A DNA stretch of 64,000 nt, taken from positions 62,001 to 126,000 of the forward strand of contig DAIPBO010000005.1 of assembly GCA_036774405.1 (NCBI GenBank), given 5' to 3'. Below, piece by piece: positions 42,979-52,113 of this stretch. Source of the stretch: JAAYDS01 sp012729155. GTDB taxonomy: Bacteria; Chloroflexota; Anaerolineae; UBA1429. The first letter of the stretch is position 1; each line of letters begins with the position of its first letter. Position numbers and translations under genes: made by a program. A model generated the notes under the pieces. That model was not told the origin of the DNA, did not search any database, and saw only the letters and a program-made list of their open reading frames with translations.

Positions 42979-45900
42979 ATGAGGGCGATCGTACATGGCA
43001 CCTGGATAGCGAGCCCGGCCTTTGATGAGGCAAAGCTCTTTTTCGTGTGGGCCGAACGCGTGGCTCAGGCGGGCGTAGAGCCACCGCGCGCGCGGGTGGC
43101 ACGCCATCCCTTTGCGGCCACCACCATCGAGATCGCTGCTTTTTTGCAGCAGCGTCTGCCCGGGCGCGATTGGCATCGTAGCCGCCGGCTAACGGCCGTG
43201 GCGCTGCTCCCTTCGTCGTCGGCGGCGCCGCTCGTTCCGGGTTGGCTGCTGACCGAAGATGCTCAAGAGGCCGCTGTTGGCGGGCTGCGGCCGTGGCGCA
43301 TCGAAGGGTTGGGCATACCCGCTGGGGACCTGATCGAACTGCTGGTGGCCATGCCTTTGAGCGACGATGACGAGGCCGCCGACCATCGCCTGGGCGATGA
43401 TCTGCGTTTCTGGGGCCTGGCCGCCAAGTTCGTGCTTGAGCTACTGGCTCGCCAACGCTATCTGCCTGGCATCGAGCTGAACGATGGTTCATCGCGCGCA
43501 GTGTGGCTCGCCAACCTCGATGACGAGCACGATGCGACCCGTTTTGAGCAGCTGGTGCTTGGCATGCCCTCGGCCTGTCGTGCTGTGGTGCAAGAGCGTG
43601 AGCTGGACCGTGACCTGCAGCACAGTGGCGCCGCCCCACGGCAACTGCTTGAGAGTTTCGTCAGCGAGCTTCTCGATCAGGCGGTGCGCAGCTGGGGCGC
43701 GCCGGCAGGGCGCCGTCAGAGCAGGCCTGCCCGCTCCAGCGGGGCTGGCAGCGAGCTGTCGCGCAACTGGTGGCGCGGCCTGCTGGGGGAGAGCGGCGAG
43801 CTGCGCGTTAGCCAGCGTCATCACGGCGAGCTGAATCGCTTCTATCAGGCCTGGAAGGGCTGGACGACGCGGACAGCAACCCACGAAGGCGCTTCGTTTC
43901 GCATCTGCTTTCGCCTGGAGCCGCCCAACATCGACGCCGGCGTGCAACACTGGCGTCTGGCTTACTTTTTACAGGCTACCGATGATCCCAGCCTGCTGGT
44001 GCCCGCGTGGGAGGTGTGGCGCGAAAGGGGCAACGCCCTGAGCTACCTCAACCGGCGCTTTGACAACCCGCAGGAGAAGCTGCTCGAAGGTCTGGGCGTA
44101 GCGGCCGATCTTTGTCCTGCCATCAGGCGCAGCCTGCGCGATGAAGCCCCCGAAGCAACGCTGCTCTCTGACCAGGAGGCGTTCAGCTTTTTACGCGAGA
44201 TCGCGCGTCTACTCGAGGGCTCTGGCTTTGGCGTGCTGGTGCCCCCCTGGTGGAACCAACAAGACACGCGACTGCGCGTGCGGGCGAGGCTGGGGGGCAT
44301 CGCCGATGCTGGCCGTAACGACGGCATGTTGAGCATGGACATGCTGGTCAGCTATGACTGGCAACTGGCGCTGGGCGACGAGGTGCTGAGCCGCGATGAG
44401 TTCGAGCGGTTGGCAGCGCTCAAGGCCCCTCTGGTGCAGGTGCGTGGCCGCTGGGTGTTGCTGCAGCCCGACCAGGTTGAGGCGGCAGTGGCATTCTGGG
44501 AAAAGCACCGCCAGCGAGAGCAGCTGCGACTGGGCCAGGCCCTCAATCTGGCGCTGGGCGCTACGGATGAGCTCGACGGTCTGCCCATCAGCGATGTTGA
44601 TGTCGACGATGGCTTCTCACGGGTGCTCGACGTCTTGACGCAACGGCATGAGCTGACGCTACATGAGCCCCCTACAGAGTTTGTGGGCGAGTTGCGGCCC
44701 TATCAGCAAGTTGGCTTCTCATGGTTGGCTTTTCTGAGACAGCACGGCTTTGGCGCCTGCCTCGCCGATGACATGGGGCTGGGCAAGACGATCCAGGCCA
44801 TCGCCCTGTTGCTGCACCTCAAAGAGTTTGGGCAGAATGGCGCCCCGTCGCTCGTCGTCTGTCCGACGTCGCTGGTGGGCAACTGGCGTCGCGAGATTCT
44901 GCGCTTTGCCCCAAGCCTGAAGGTGATGGTGCACCATGGCACTGGGCGCGCAGAGGGAGACGCCTTTTTGGAGCAGAGCCGCGCTCATGATGTGGTGATC
45001 AGCACCTACGGTCTGATGCGCCGTGATCTTGACGACCTGATGCAGTTGCAGTGGAGCAACGTGATCCTTGACGAGGCGCAGAACATCAAGAACCCGCTCA
45101 CCAAGCAGGCACGCGCGGTGCGCCGCTTGCAGGCCAAGGGGCGCGTGGCGCTCACTGGAACGCCCATCGAGAACCGGCTGACGGAGCTGTGGTCGATCTT
45201 TGGCTTCTTGAATCCGGGCTATCTGGGCACCCACGCGGGCTTTCGACGTACCTTTGTGCTGCCCATCGAGCGCTATCAGGATCAGGAGGCCGTCGAGCGG
45301 TTGCGGCGGTTGGTGCGCCCCTTTGTGTTGCGGCGTGTCAAGACCGACCCACTGGTGATCGCCGATCTACCGGAAAAGTTCGAGCACAAGGTGTACTGCA
45401 ACCTCACACGCGAGCAGGTGACGCTCTATGAGGCCGTGGTGCAAGATGCCATGGCAGCCCTGCGCGAGGAAAAGCTGAGCGAGCCGGGCATCCGTCGACG
45501 TGGCATTGTGCTGGCCATGTTGACGCGGCTCAAGCAGATCTGCGACCATCCGGCGTTGTTTCTCAAGGATGGCTCCGAACTCGGGCGGCGAGCGGGCAAG
45601 TATACACGCTTGTGCGAAATGCTCGAGGAGATTCTGGACTTGGGCGAGCGTGCCTTGGTCTTTAGCCAGTTCGCCGAAATGGGCAGGTTGCTGCAGGGCG
45701 ATCTGGAGCGTAGGTTCGATCGCCAGGTGTTCTTTCTGCATGGGGGCACCCCTCAACAGCAGCGCGAGCGCATGATCCGTGCGTTTCAAGAGGATGCCCA
45801 CGCGCCCAACATCTTTGTGTTGTCGCTCAAGGCTGGTGGCACCGGCCTCAACCTGATGCGTGCCAACCACGTCTTTCACTACGATCGCTGGTGGAACCCG

Positions 45901-46146
45901 GCGGTTGAGAATCAGGCGACTGACCGCGCCTATCGTATCGGGCAGCACCGTGATGTTCAGGTGCACAAGTTCATCTCGCTGGGCACGCTCGAAGAGCGGA
46001 TCGATGCCCTCATCGAGAGCAAGAACGAACTGGCCGAGAACGTCATCGGCGATGACAGCACCTGGATCACCGAGCTGTCGACCGATGACCTGCGCGAGCT
46101 GGTAGAGCTGCGCGAAGAGGCGCTCGAGTCGGAGGATGAGCCGTGA
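42979..46146 (+). CDS. SNF2-family DNA helicase/translocase
   Basis: 1055 residues. The first 500 residues are the bacterial SNF2-associated domain (ends near LTLHEPPTEF). The motor follows: motif I DDMGLGKTIQAIALLLHL, Ia VVCPTSLVGNW, II DEAQNIKN, III ALTGTPIENRLTELWSIF, V SLKAGGTGLNL and VI QATDRAYRIGQ. Members use ATP to move on double-stranded DNA. The SWIM-protein gene overlaps its end by 4 bases. The same gene order occurs in Bacillus (ywqA-ywqB), but the cellular role is still unclear. Confidence 0.94.
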   Translation: MRAIVHGTWIASPAFDEAKLFFVWAERVAQAGVEPPRARVARHPFAATTIEIAAFLQQRLPGRDWHRSRRLTAVALLPSSSAAPLVPGWLLTEDAQEAAVGGLRPWRIEGLGIPAGDLIELLVAMPLSDDDEAADHRLGDDLRFWGLAAKFVLELLARQRYLPGIELNDGSSRAVWLANLDDEHDATRFEQLVLGMPSACRAVVQERELDRDLQHSGAAPRQLLESFVSELLDQAVRSWGAPAGRRQSRPARSSGAGSELSRNWWRGLLGESGELRVSQRHHGELNRFYQAWKGWTTRTATHEGASFRICFRLEPPNIDAGVQHWRLAYFLQATDDPSLLVPAWEVWRERGNALSYLNRRFDNPQEKLLEGLGVAADLCPAIRRSLRDEAPEATLLSDQEAFSFLREIARLLEGSGFGVLVPPWWNQQDTRLRVRARLGGIADAGRNDGMLSMDMLVSYDWQLALGDEVLSRDEFERLAALKAPLVQVRGRWVLLQPDQVEAAVAFWEKHRQREQLRLGQALNLALGATDELDGLPISDVDVDDGFSRVLDVLTQRHELTLHEPPTEFVGELRPYQQVGFSWLAFLRQHGFGACLADDMGLGKTIQAIALLLHLKEFGQNGAPSLVVCPTSLVGNWRREILRFAPSLKVMVHHGTGRAEGDAFLEQSRAHDVVISTYGLMRRDLDDLMQLQWSNVILDEAQNIKNPLTKQARAVRRLQAKGRVALTGTPIENRLTELWSIFGFLNPGYLGTHAGFRRTFVLPIERYQDQEAVERLRRLVRPFVLRRVKTDPLVIADLPEKFEHKVYCNLTREQVTLYEAVVQDAMAALREEKLSEPGIRRRGIVLAMLTRLKQICDHPALFLKDGSELGRRAGKYTRLCEMLEEILDLGERALVFSQFAEMGRLLQGDLERRFDRQVFFLHGGTPQQQRERMIRAFQEDAHAPNIFVLSLKAGGTGLNLMRANHVFHYDRWWNPAVENQATDRAYRIGQHRDVQVHKFISLGTLEERIDALIESKNELAENVIGDDSTWITELSTDDLRELVELREEALESEDEP

Positions 46147-47039
46147 ACAATCTCTCGCTGAACGACAAGGGCGGGGCGCGCAGCTGGTGGGCCGCACAGT
46201 GGAACCAGGCTCTGAGCCGCTGGTTTGATCCCGAGCGTTTGGCCAGGGGGGGCAACCTGGCCAGACAAGGCCGTGTCTCTGATCTCTTGGTGCAGGTGGG
46301 TCAGGCGACGGCGCGTGTGCAGGGCACAGACGGTGTGGAACATGAGGTCCGTATCGAAGTGCGCTGCTATTCTGATGAACAGTGGCAGCGCCTCGTGAGC
46401 GTGTTGGCTGGGCAGGCCATGTATACAGCGCAGCTGCTGAACGGCGAGATGCCCCATGAGATCGACGCCGTCTTCCGTTCGGCAGGCGTGTCGCTCTTTC
46501 CTCGCGGGGCTATGGAGCTCAGCAGTGATTGTACGTGCGCCGAGTGGGTGCGCCCCTGCTCTCATGTGGTGGCGGTCTGCCACAAATTGGGCGAGATGCT
46601 GGATGCTGATCCCTTCATCCTGCTAGAGTTGCGCGGCCGCGCCCGCGAGCAGGTAATGGCAGATCTGCGCGCCGAGCGCGCGGAGCGTTTGGGCAATGGC
46701 GATAGCGCCGCGATGCATGAGGGCGAAGCGCGAGCCGCCTCGCTTGATGTAGACCCCGAGACTTTCTGGCGGATGGGCCCCGCTCTGGAGGATCTGCAGG
46801 TGCGCGTGAGACCACCCGAAATCGAAACCGAACTGGTGCGTATCCTGGGCTCTCCTGATTTCGCGGGCGATGCTGGCCTGATGGAGGCACTGGAGCAGGT
46901 CTATGAGCGAGTGACCCGACGAGCGCTGCGCCTTGCTTACGAGGGTGAGGCACAAGATGACGCCGGAGCGATTGGACATGATGAGGGCTTTGCGCCTACA
47001 TTGGCTTGGCGACAGGAATCAGAGGAGGGTTTGACATGA
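46143..47039 (+). CDS. SWIM zinc-finger protein
   Basis: 298 residues. The SWIM motif is LSSDCTCAEWVRPCSHVVAVC, i.e. CxC then CxH, around residues 120-145. It is a nucleic-acid- or protein-binding zinc finger. The N-terminal part (SWWAAQWNQALSRWFDPERL) is typical of SWIM partners of SNF2 enzymes. The GTG start overlaps the SNF2 stop by 4 bases (GTGA), and its own stop overlaps the next ATG by 4 (ATGA). Confidence 0.9.
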   Translation: MNNLSLNDKGGARSWWAAQWNQALSRWFDPERLARGGNLARQGRVSDLLVQVGQATARVQGTDGVEHEVRIEVRCYSDEQWQRLVSVLAGQAMYTAQLLNGEMPHEIDAVFRSAGVSLFPRGAMELSSDCTCAEWVRPCSHVVAVCHKLGEMLDADPFILLELRGRAREQVMADLRAERAERLGNGDSAAMHEGEARAASLDVDPETFWRMGPALEDLQVRVRPPEIETELVRILGSPDFAGDAGLMEALEQVYERVTRRALRLAYEGEAQDDAGAIGHDEGFAPTLAWRQESEEGLT

Positions 47040-48442
47040 CCACACTCGGCGTATTGGTGGGCAATCGTGGCTTTTTCCCTGCGCACCTGTGTGAGAGCGG
47101 GAGAGCTCGCATTCTCAAGGTCCTTGAGGAAGAGGGCATCAACTATGTGGCCTTGCCACCCGATGCGACGCGCTATGGCGCCGTGGTGACCTATGAAGAC
47201 AGCAAACTCTGCGCCGAGCTCTGGAAGGCTCACCGCGAGGAGATCGACGGTATTCTGGTGACGTTGCCCAACTTTGGCGAGGAGCGTGGTATTGCTGATG
47301 CCATCCGCCTGGCGGGGTTGGATGTGCCGGTGCTTATCCATGCCTTTCCCGATGAACTCGACAAGATGGATGTCAACCATCGCCGTGACAGCTTTTGTGG
47401 CAAGATGTCTGCCTGCAATAACCTGCGGCAATATGGCATCAAGTACAGCCTGACAACACTGCACACCGTCGAGCCCGAGTCAGAGAGTTTTCGTCAGGAC
47501 TTGAAGAACTTTGCCGGTGTCTGTCGAGTCGTCAAAGGCCTAAGGAACGCCCGTTTTGGGCAGCTCGGCGCACGACCGGCTGCCTTTATCACGGTACGAT
47601 ACAGCGAAAAGCTGCTCGAGAAGGCGGGCATCTCGGTCGAAAGTATCGATCTGTCCGAGATCTTTGGACGAGCATGGAAGCTGGCAGACGACGATGTCGC
47701 CGTGCAGAACAAGTTGAGCGAGATCAAGGCCTACCTTGGTGTCGAGGGTATTCCCGGCGACGCACTACTCAAGATGGCCAAGTTTGCGCTGGCCTATGAG
47801 GCGTGGATTGCCGAGACCGAGCTGGTAGGTACAGCGGTGCAATGCTGGACGTCGATGGAAGAGCACTATGGGGTGGTGCCATGCACCATCATGAGCATGT
47901 TGAGCAACAAGCTCTTGCCCAGTGCGTGCGAAACCGACATCGCAGGTCTGGTGGGCATGTATGCCATGGTATTGGCCTCGGGGCGTCCCAGCGCGCTGCT
48001 CGACTGGAACAACAACTATGCCGATGACCCTGACAAGGGCGTGGTGTTTCATTGCAGCAACCTGCCGCAAGACGTCTTTGGCGGCGAAGCCAAGATGGAC
48101 TATCAGGAGATCATCGCCGGCTCAGTGGGCAAAGAGAACACCTATGGCACTATCGTGGGCCAGATCAAGCCGACGCCGCTCACCTACTGCCGCGTGTCGA
48201 CAGATGACGAGAGCGGGCGAATCCGCGTGTATCTGGGCGAGGCAGAGATCACCGATGATCCGGTGGACACCTTTGGCGGCTACGGCGTGATCAAGGTTCC
48301 CAACTTTCAGGGGCTGCTCGGCCACATCTGCGAGAACGGTTACGAGCACCATGTGGCTATCAACCCCACTCGCGTGGCCGCCATCATCAATGAGGCCATG
48401 GGCAAATACCTGGGCTGGGACGTGTACTACCATCGCGGCTAG
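47036..48442 (+). CDS. L-fucose/L-arabinose isomerase family protein
   Basis: 468 residues. FDELDKM-like VLIHAFPDELDKMDV, DSFCGKMSACNNLRQYG, and the late acidic CWTSMEEHYGV (likely metal Glu) and HCSNLP segments fit the L-fucose/arabinose isomerase fold family, of which this is a divergent branch. It would interconvert an aldose and a ketose; the substrate is uncertain. ATG 47036 overlaps the SWIM stop and has AGAGGAGGG upstream. Translational coupling of a sugar isomerase to a DNA translocase pair is odd and could be coincidental. Confidence 0.84.
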   Translation: MTTLGVLVGNRGFFPAHLCESGRARILKVLEEEGINYVALPPDATRYGAVVTYEDSKLCAELWKAHREEIDGILVTLPNFGEERGIADAIRLAGLDVPVLIHAFPDELDKMDVNHRRDSFCGKMSACNNLRQYGIKYSLTTLHTVEPESESFRQDLKNFAGVCRVVKGLRNARFGQLGARPAAFITVRYSEKLLEKAGISVESIDLSEIFGRAWKLADDDVAVQNKLSEIKAYLGVEGIPGDALLKMAKFALAYEAWIAETELVGTAVQCWTSMEEHYGVVPCTIMSMLSNKLLPSACETDIAGLVGMYAMVLASGRPSALLDWNNNYADDPDKGVVFHCSNLPQDVFGGEAKMDYQEIIAGSVGKENTYGTIVGQIKPTPLTYCRVSTDDESGRIRVYLGEAEITDDPVDTFGGYGVIKVPNFQGLLGHICENGYEHHVAINPTRVAAIINEAMGKYLGWDVYYHRG

Positions 48443-48470
48443 CGGCCCCAGCTTTACGCGAGCAGAGCAA

Positions 48471-48500
48471 AAGAGCCCGCCTCGTGAGAGGCGGGCTCTT
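48471..48500. terminator. 13-bp hairpin between convergent genes
   Basis: Perfect 13-bp stem (48471-48483 with 48488-48500) and loop GTGA, between the isomerase stop (48442) and the pyrophosphatase stop (48517). Confidence 0.72.
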
Positions 48501-48516
48501 GTCAACCAGGCAGCGA

Positions 48517-50556
48517 TCAGCCGCCGAAAAGGCTAAAGCGAGCAACAAGCGGCGCAAAGACGGTGGCCACCAGCGACATCACGGTGATGAGCGTGTTGAG
48601 CGAAGGCCCAGCGGTGTCTTTGAACGGGTCGCCAACGGTATCGCCCACCACAGCGGCTTTGTGGGCATCGGTGCCCTTGCCGCCGTAGGCGCCATCCTCG
48701 ATGTACTTTTTGGCATTGTCCCATAGGCCGCCGGCATTCGCCATCAGCAGGGCAAAAAGGATGCCGGTCACGATCGAGCCAGCCAAAAAGCCACCCAGGG
48801 CGCTGGCGCCAAAGAGCACGCCCACCACGATCGGCGTGATCAGTGCCAACACCGCCGGCAGAATGAGCTCTTTGAGGGCGCCCTGCGTGGCGATGTCAAC
48901 GCACCGCGCCGAGTCGGGCGGGACCTTGTTCTCCAGCAGGCCAGGGATGTCGCGGAACTGACGACGAATCTCCTCGACCATCAGGTAGGCGTTGCGGCTG
49001 ACCGAGAGCATCAGCAGGGCAGAGAAGAGAGGCGGCATCATGGCGCCCACAAAGATGCCAACCATCACCAGCGGGTCTTGCAGGCTGAGATTGACGGTGA
49101 CGCCGGCCATCTCGACCGTTTCCACATAAGAGGCGAACAGCGCCAGCACGGTCAGTGCAGCAGCACCGATAGCAAAGCCCTTGGTAATAGCCTTGGCCGT
49201 GTTGCCGGCCGCATCGAGACGGTCGCACACGGCGATTGTCTCCTCGTCCAGGCCGCCATACTCGGCGCAACCCTTGGCGTTGTCGACGATGGGGCCGTAT
49301 GCGTCGGCCGACACGATCATACCGGTGATCGAGAGCATGCCCACAGCCGCGATAGACACGCCATAGGTGCCGGCGATGCCAAAGGCCTCAGCCAGGAACC
49401 AGGCAGCTACCATGGCCACACAGATGCCCACGATCGAGGGCACGATGCTGAGCAGGCCGTAGGAAAAGCCATCGAGAATAAGCAGCGCCGGGCCCGTCTG
49501 GGCGGCATGCGCGGTGCTCTGGACGGCCTTTTGGTCGATGTCGGTGAAAAAGTCCGAAGTAAAGCCGATCACCACTCCGGCCAGCAGGCCTGCGAGGGTC
49601 GGCCAGAAGACGCCCTGCCAGTTGCCGCCAAAGGGCAGCACCAGCGACACACCCAAGAGCAGCACGGCGAAAATGGCTGTCGTCGCAATCGTGCCCGTGT
49701 TGAGGGCTCGACCGGGGTCGCTCGTCTCTTTGCGGCCAGCCACAAAGAACATGCCACCGAACGAGGCAAAGATGCCGGCCGCGCTCAGCAGCAGCGGGAA
49801 GATGACATAGGGCGTCGGGTCGCCAGAAGTGATGCCAGACGCGCCCAGAATCATCACCGCGACCACCGAGGCCACGAACGAGTCAAGAATGTCGGCGCCC
49901 ATGCCTGCCACGTCGCCGACGTTATCGCCAACGTTATCGGCGATCACAGCCGGGTTGCGCGGGTCGTCCTCAACCAGGCCAAACTCGACTTTGCCAACCA
50001 GGTCGGCGCCGATGTCGGCGGTCTTGGTGTAGATGCCACCACCGGCCTTGGCCAGCAGAGCCAACTGGCTCGCGCCGAATGAAAAGCCCAGCACCACATG
50101 TGGGTCGCCCCAGATCATGTAGATGATCGTCATGCCGATGAGGGCAAAGCCGACCACCGAAAAGCCCATCACAGCGCCGGCATAAAAGCCAACCGGCAGC
50201 GCTTTGACAAGACCGTCGCGGGCCGCCCAGGCCACGCGCGCGTTAGCGCGGGTCGAGACGTACATGCCCGAGTATCCCGCTGCAGCTGAACAGGCCGAGC
50301 CCACCACAAAAGCGATGGCCACCTTCCAGCCCAGGTCAGGCACCAACAGGATGATGATTGTGATGACGATGGCGAGCACACCCAGCGCCTGGTACAGACG
50401 CTTGAGATAGGTCGCCGCGCCTTCCTGGATGCGTCCGGAGAAGAACGCCATCTTTTCGCTCTCGTTCTCTTGCTGCATAACCCAGCGAAAGAGCGCGAGG
50501 GCGAGGCCGATGGAGATCACTCCGGAGATCAATGCGACGATCTCCCAAAGCAACAT
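48517..50556 (-). CDS. hppA: Ion-pumping membrane pyrophosphatase, K+-independent type
   Basis: Couples PPi hydrolysis to H+ or Na+ transport. 679 residues, about 16 transmembrane helices. The PPi site is ADIGADLVGKVEFGL then DPRNPAVIADNVGDNVGDVA and, near the end, DNAKKYIEDG and GDTVGDPFKDTAGPSLN. The cation-determining segment is GNTAKAITKGFAIG, with Lys where K+-dependent enzymes have Ala, so it should be K+-independent. The ion-gate acid in helix 6 is Asp (ADILDS) where the family normally has Glu. Start ATG 50556 with GGAGGC. It has its own promoter and a leader of about 130 bases. Confidence 0.95.
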   Translation of the reverse strand: MLLWEIVALISGVISIGLALALFRWVMQQENESEKMAFFSGRIQEGAATYLKRLYQALGVLAIVITIIILLVPDLGWKVAIAFVVGSACSAAAGYSGMYVSTRANARVAWAARDGLVKALPVGFYAGAVMGFSVVGFALIGMTIIYMIWGDPHVVLGFSFGASQLALLAKAGGGIYTKTADIGADLVGKVEFGLVEDDPRNPAVIADNVGDNVGDVAGMGADILDSFVASVVAVMILGASGITSGDPTPYVIFPLLLSAAGIFASFGGMFFVAGRKETSDPGRALNTGTIATTAIFAVLLLGVSLVLPFGGNWQGVFWPTLAGLLAGVVIGFTSDFFTDIDQKAVQSTAHAAQTGPALLILDGFSYGLLSIVPSIVGICVAMVAAWFLAEAFGIAGTYGVSIAAVGMLSITGMIVSADAYGPIVDNAKGCAEYGGLDEETIAVCDRLDAAGNTAKAITKGFAIGAAALTVLALFASYVETVEMAGVTVNLSLQDPLVMVGIFVGAMMPPLFSALLMLSVSRNAYLMVEEIRRQFRDIPGLLENKVPPDSARCVDIATQGALKELILPAVLALITPIVVGVLFGASALGGFLAGSIVTGILFALLMANAGGLWDNAKKYIEDGAYGGKGTDAHKAAVVGDTVGDPFKDTAGPSLNTLITVMSLVATVFAPLVARFSLFGG

Positions 50557-50588
50557 GTCAGCCTCCTACAGTGGAAATGAGTACTGAA

Positions 50589-50608
50589 TGGGGTGACAAA
50601 CCACCCCA
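50589..50608 (-). other. Hairpin in the pyrophosphatase leader
   Basis: A 7-bp stem (TGGGGTG with CACCCCA) and a 6-base loop, about 33 bp upstream of the hppA start in the predicted 5' leader. It does not match a riboswitch I know. Confidence 0.4.
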
Positions 50609-50693
50609 GGGCTCACAACGCTGCAAACGTCGCCGACAAGGAAGCCACGCAACGAACATGGATGCTGCACTCCCCATAGCCAGCCAGTTTGAT

Positions 50694-50722
50694 ATCATAC
50701 TGCCTGCTTGGTGAACTGTCAA
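50694..50722 (-). promoter_or_regulatory. Promoter of hppA
   Basis: TTGACA-17 bp-TATGAT on the minus strand, near consensus; it predicts a leader of about 130 bases. Confidence 0.7.
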
Positions 50723-50781
50723 AAGCTATCATCGTGTTACCTGCTCTGTCTGCAGGGCCTGGCGTTGGCGTCACAACTCTA

Positions 50782-52113
50782 CTAGATGCTGGGTAGCGCA
50801 AAACGGTCGTCCGTGTCTGCAATCCAGGCGGCCAGCCGATCCTGCAGACGTGCGCGTTCATGGCGAAAGCGCGTGTTGAACGCCAGGTTGGCCAGCTCAT
50901 AGGGGTCGTCGTAAAGATTGTAGAGGCCCCAGGGCTGCCCTTCGAGGACTACATACTTCCAGCCATCGGCGGTGACGATGCCGCGCCAAGAGCGGTCGAG
51001 GCTGTCAGCATGGCCTGTTGGCACCGGGGCCTGGATGTAGGCCGAATCAGGCGCGGGCGTGGCCACTCGGGTTCTGATACGATGCCCCGAGTAGTCGTTG
51101 CCGACCATCCAGTCGGGCTTGTCGATACCACAGAGCCCCAGTGTGGTGGGTGCGATATCTACATGATTGAGCAGTAGTGGTGTCTCACCCTCGATGTGCG
51201 CATAGCGGGGTATGTGCCCGCTGATGATAAAGGGGATGCGCAGGCACTCTTCCCACGGCGCTGTCTTGCGGAACTGACCGTGCGAGCCATGGAGATCGCC
51301 ATGGTCTGAGAAGAAGAGCAGATGCGTGTTGTGGGCGAGGTTCAGCTCGTCGAGGGCGGTGCGTAGACGCCCCACGTTCCAGTCGAGATTTTCGATCATG
51401 GCATAGTAGCCGGCTAGCTCACGGCAGGCCTGTTCACGGACGCGCGGCACATCGGGCACGTTGGGCCTCAGCGCAATGCGACCCGGCGTGTGGCGTCGCA
51501 TCCAGGTCTCGGGCGCCACGTAAGGATCGTGCGGCGGCTGCACCGATAGCACCAGGAAAAACGGGGTTGCGGGGTGCTGTGCCAGGCCGCGTAACCGCTC
51601 GATGGCCAGGTCGGTCAGGGCATCGGCCTCGTAGCCCGGCAGGCGATAGGGCGTTGCCTCAGCGCCCACGTCGCCATGCACCCAGCAATCCCATTGACTG
51701 TTGTTGTTCTCATAGCCCAACCAGTCATCAAAGCCGCCGCGTCGTTCGGGCGGTACGATGTGCAGGGCCGCGCGCCCTTCGCTCTCATGAAAGCCGTCAA
51801 GGTGCCACTTGCCCAGATACACAGTACGGTAGCCCTCTGCCCTCAAGGCGTGGGCAATGGTCTTGCTCTCGGGCGGCATGCGGTACTCGTGCCCTGGCAC
51901 ACATTGATGAGGATAGCGGCTGGTCAGCAAAGAGCCGCGAAAGGGGCAACAGAGGGGGTACCCACACACGGCCTGAGTGAAGCGCAATCCCTCGGCGGCC
52001 AGGCGATCGAGGTTGGGCGTGGACACGTTGGGGTCGCCGGCGCATCCCAATGCCTGGGCACGGTGCTGATCGCCAAAGACCCAGATCACGTTCGGCCGTG
52101 AAGCACCTAACAT
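50782..52113 (-). CDS. Sulfatase (formylglycine-dependent type)
   Basis: 443 residues. PNVIWVFGDQHRAQALGC is the N-terminal metal region; the active-site motif is Cys55-Cys-Pro-Phe-Arg59, fitting C-x-P-x-R with Cys55 to be converted to formylglycine; LGKWHLDG and FFSDHGDLHGSHGQFRKTAPWEE are the downstream sulfatase motifs. Natural substrates are sulfated glycans or choline sulfate. It lacks a signal peptide, so it is probably cytoplasmic, and no formylglycine-generating enzyme is in the window. ATG 52113 follows GAGAGGGG; upstream in-frame residues are not conserved. Confidence 0.92.
   Translation of the reverse strand: MLGASRPNVIWVFGDQHRAQALGCAGDPNVSTPNLDRLAAEGLRFTQAVCGYPLCCPFRGSLLTSRYPHQCVPGHEYRMPPESKTIAHALRAEGYRTVYLGKWHLDGFHESEGRAALHIVPPERRGGFDDWLGYENNNSQWDCWVHGDVGAEATPYRLPGYEADALTDLAIERLRGLAQHPATPFFLVLSVQPPHDPYVAPETWMRRHTPGRIALRPNVPDVPRVREQACRELAGYYAMIENLDWNVGRLRTALDELNLAHNTHLLFFSDHGDLHGSHGQFRKTAPWEECLRIPFIISGHIPRYAHIEGETPLLLNHVDIAPTTLGLCGIDKPDWMVGNDYSGHRIRTRVATPAPDSAYIQAPVPTGHADSLDRSWRGIVTADGWKYVVLEGQPWGLYNLYDDPYELANLAFNTRFRHERARLQDRLAAWIADTDDRFALPSI

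Noticed and set aside
42947..43639. 230-residue minus-strand frame opposite the start of the SNF2 gene
   Set aside because: Arg/Ala/Pro-rich shadow with no start signal or domain.
49078..50082. 334-residue plus-strand frame inside hppA
   Set aside because: Antisense to a membrane protein with unmistakable catalytic motifs; the frame is His/Arg/Gln-rich without any domain.
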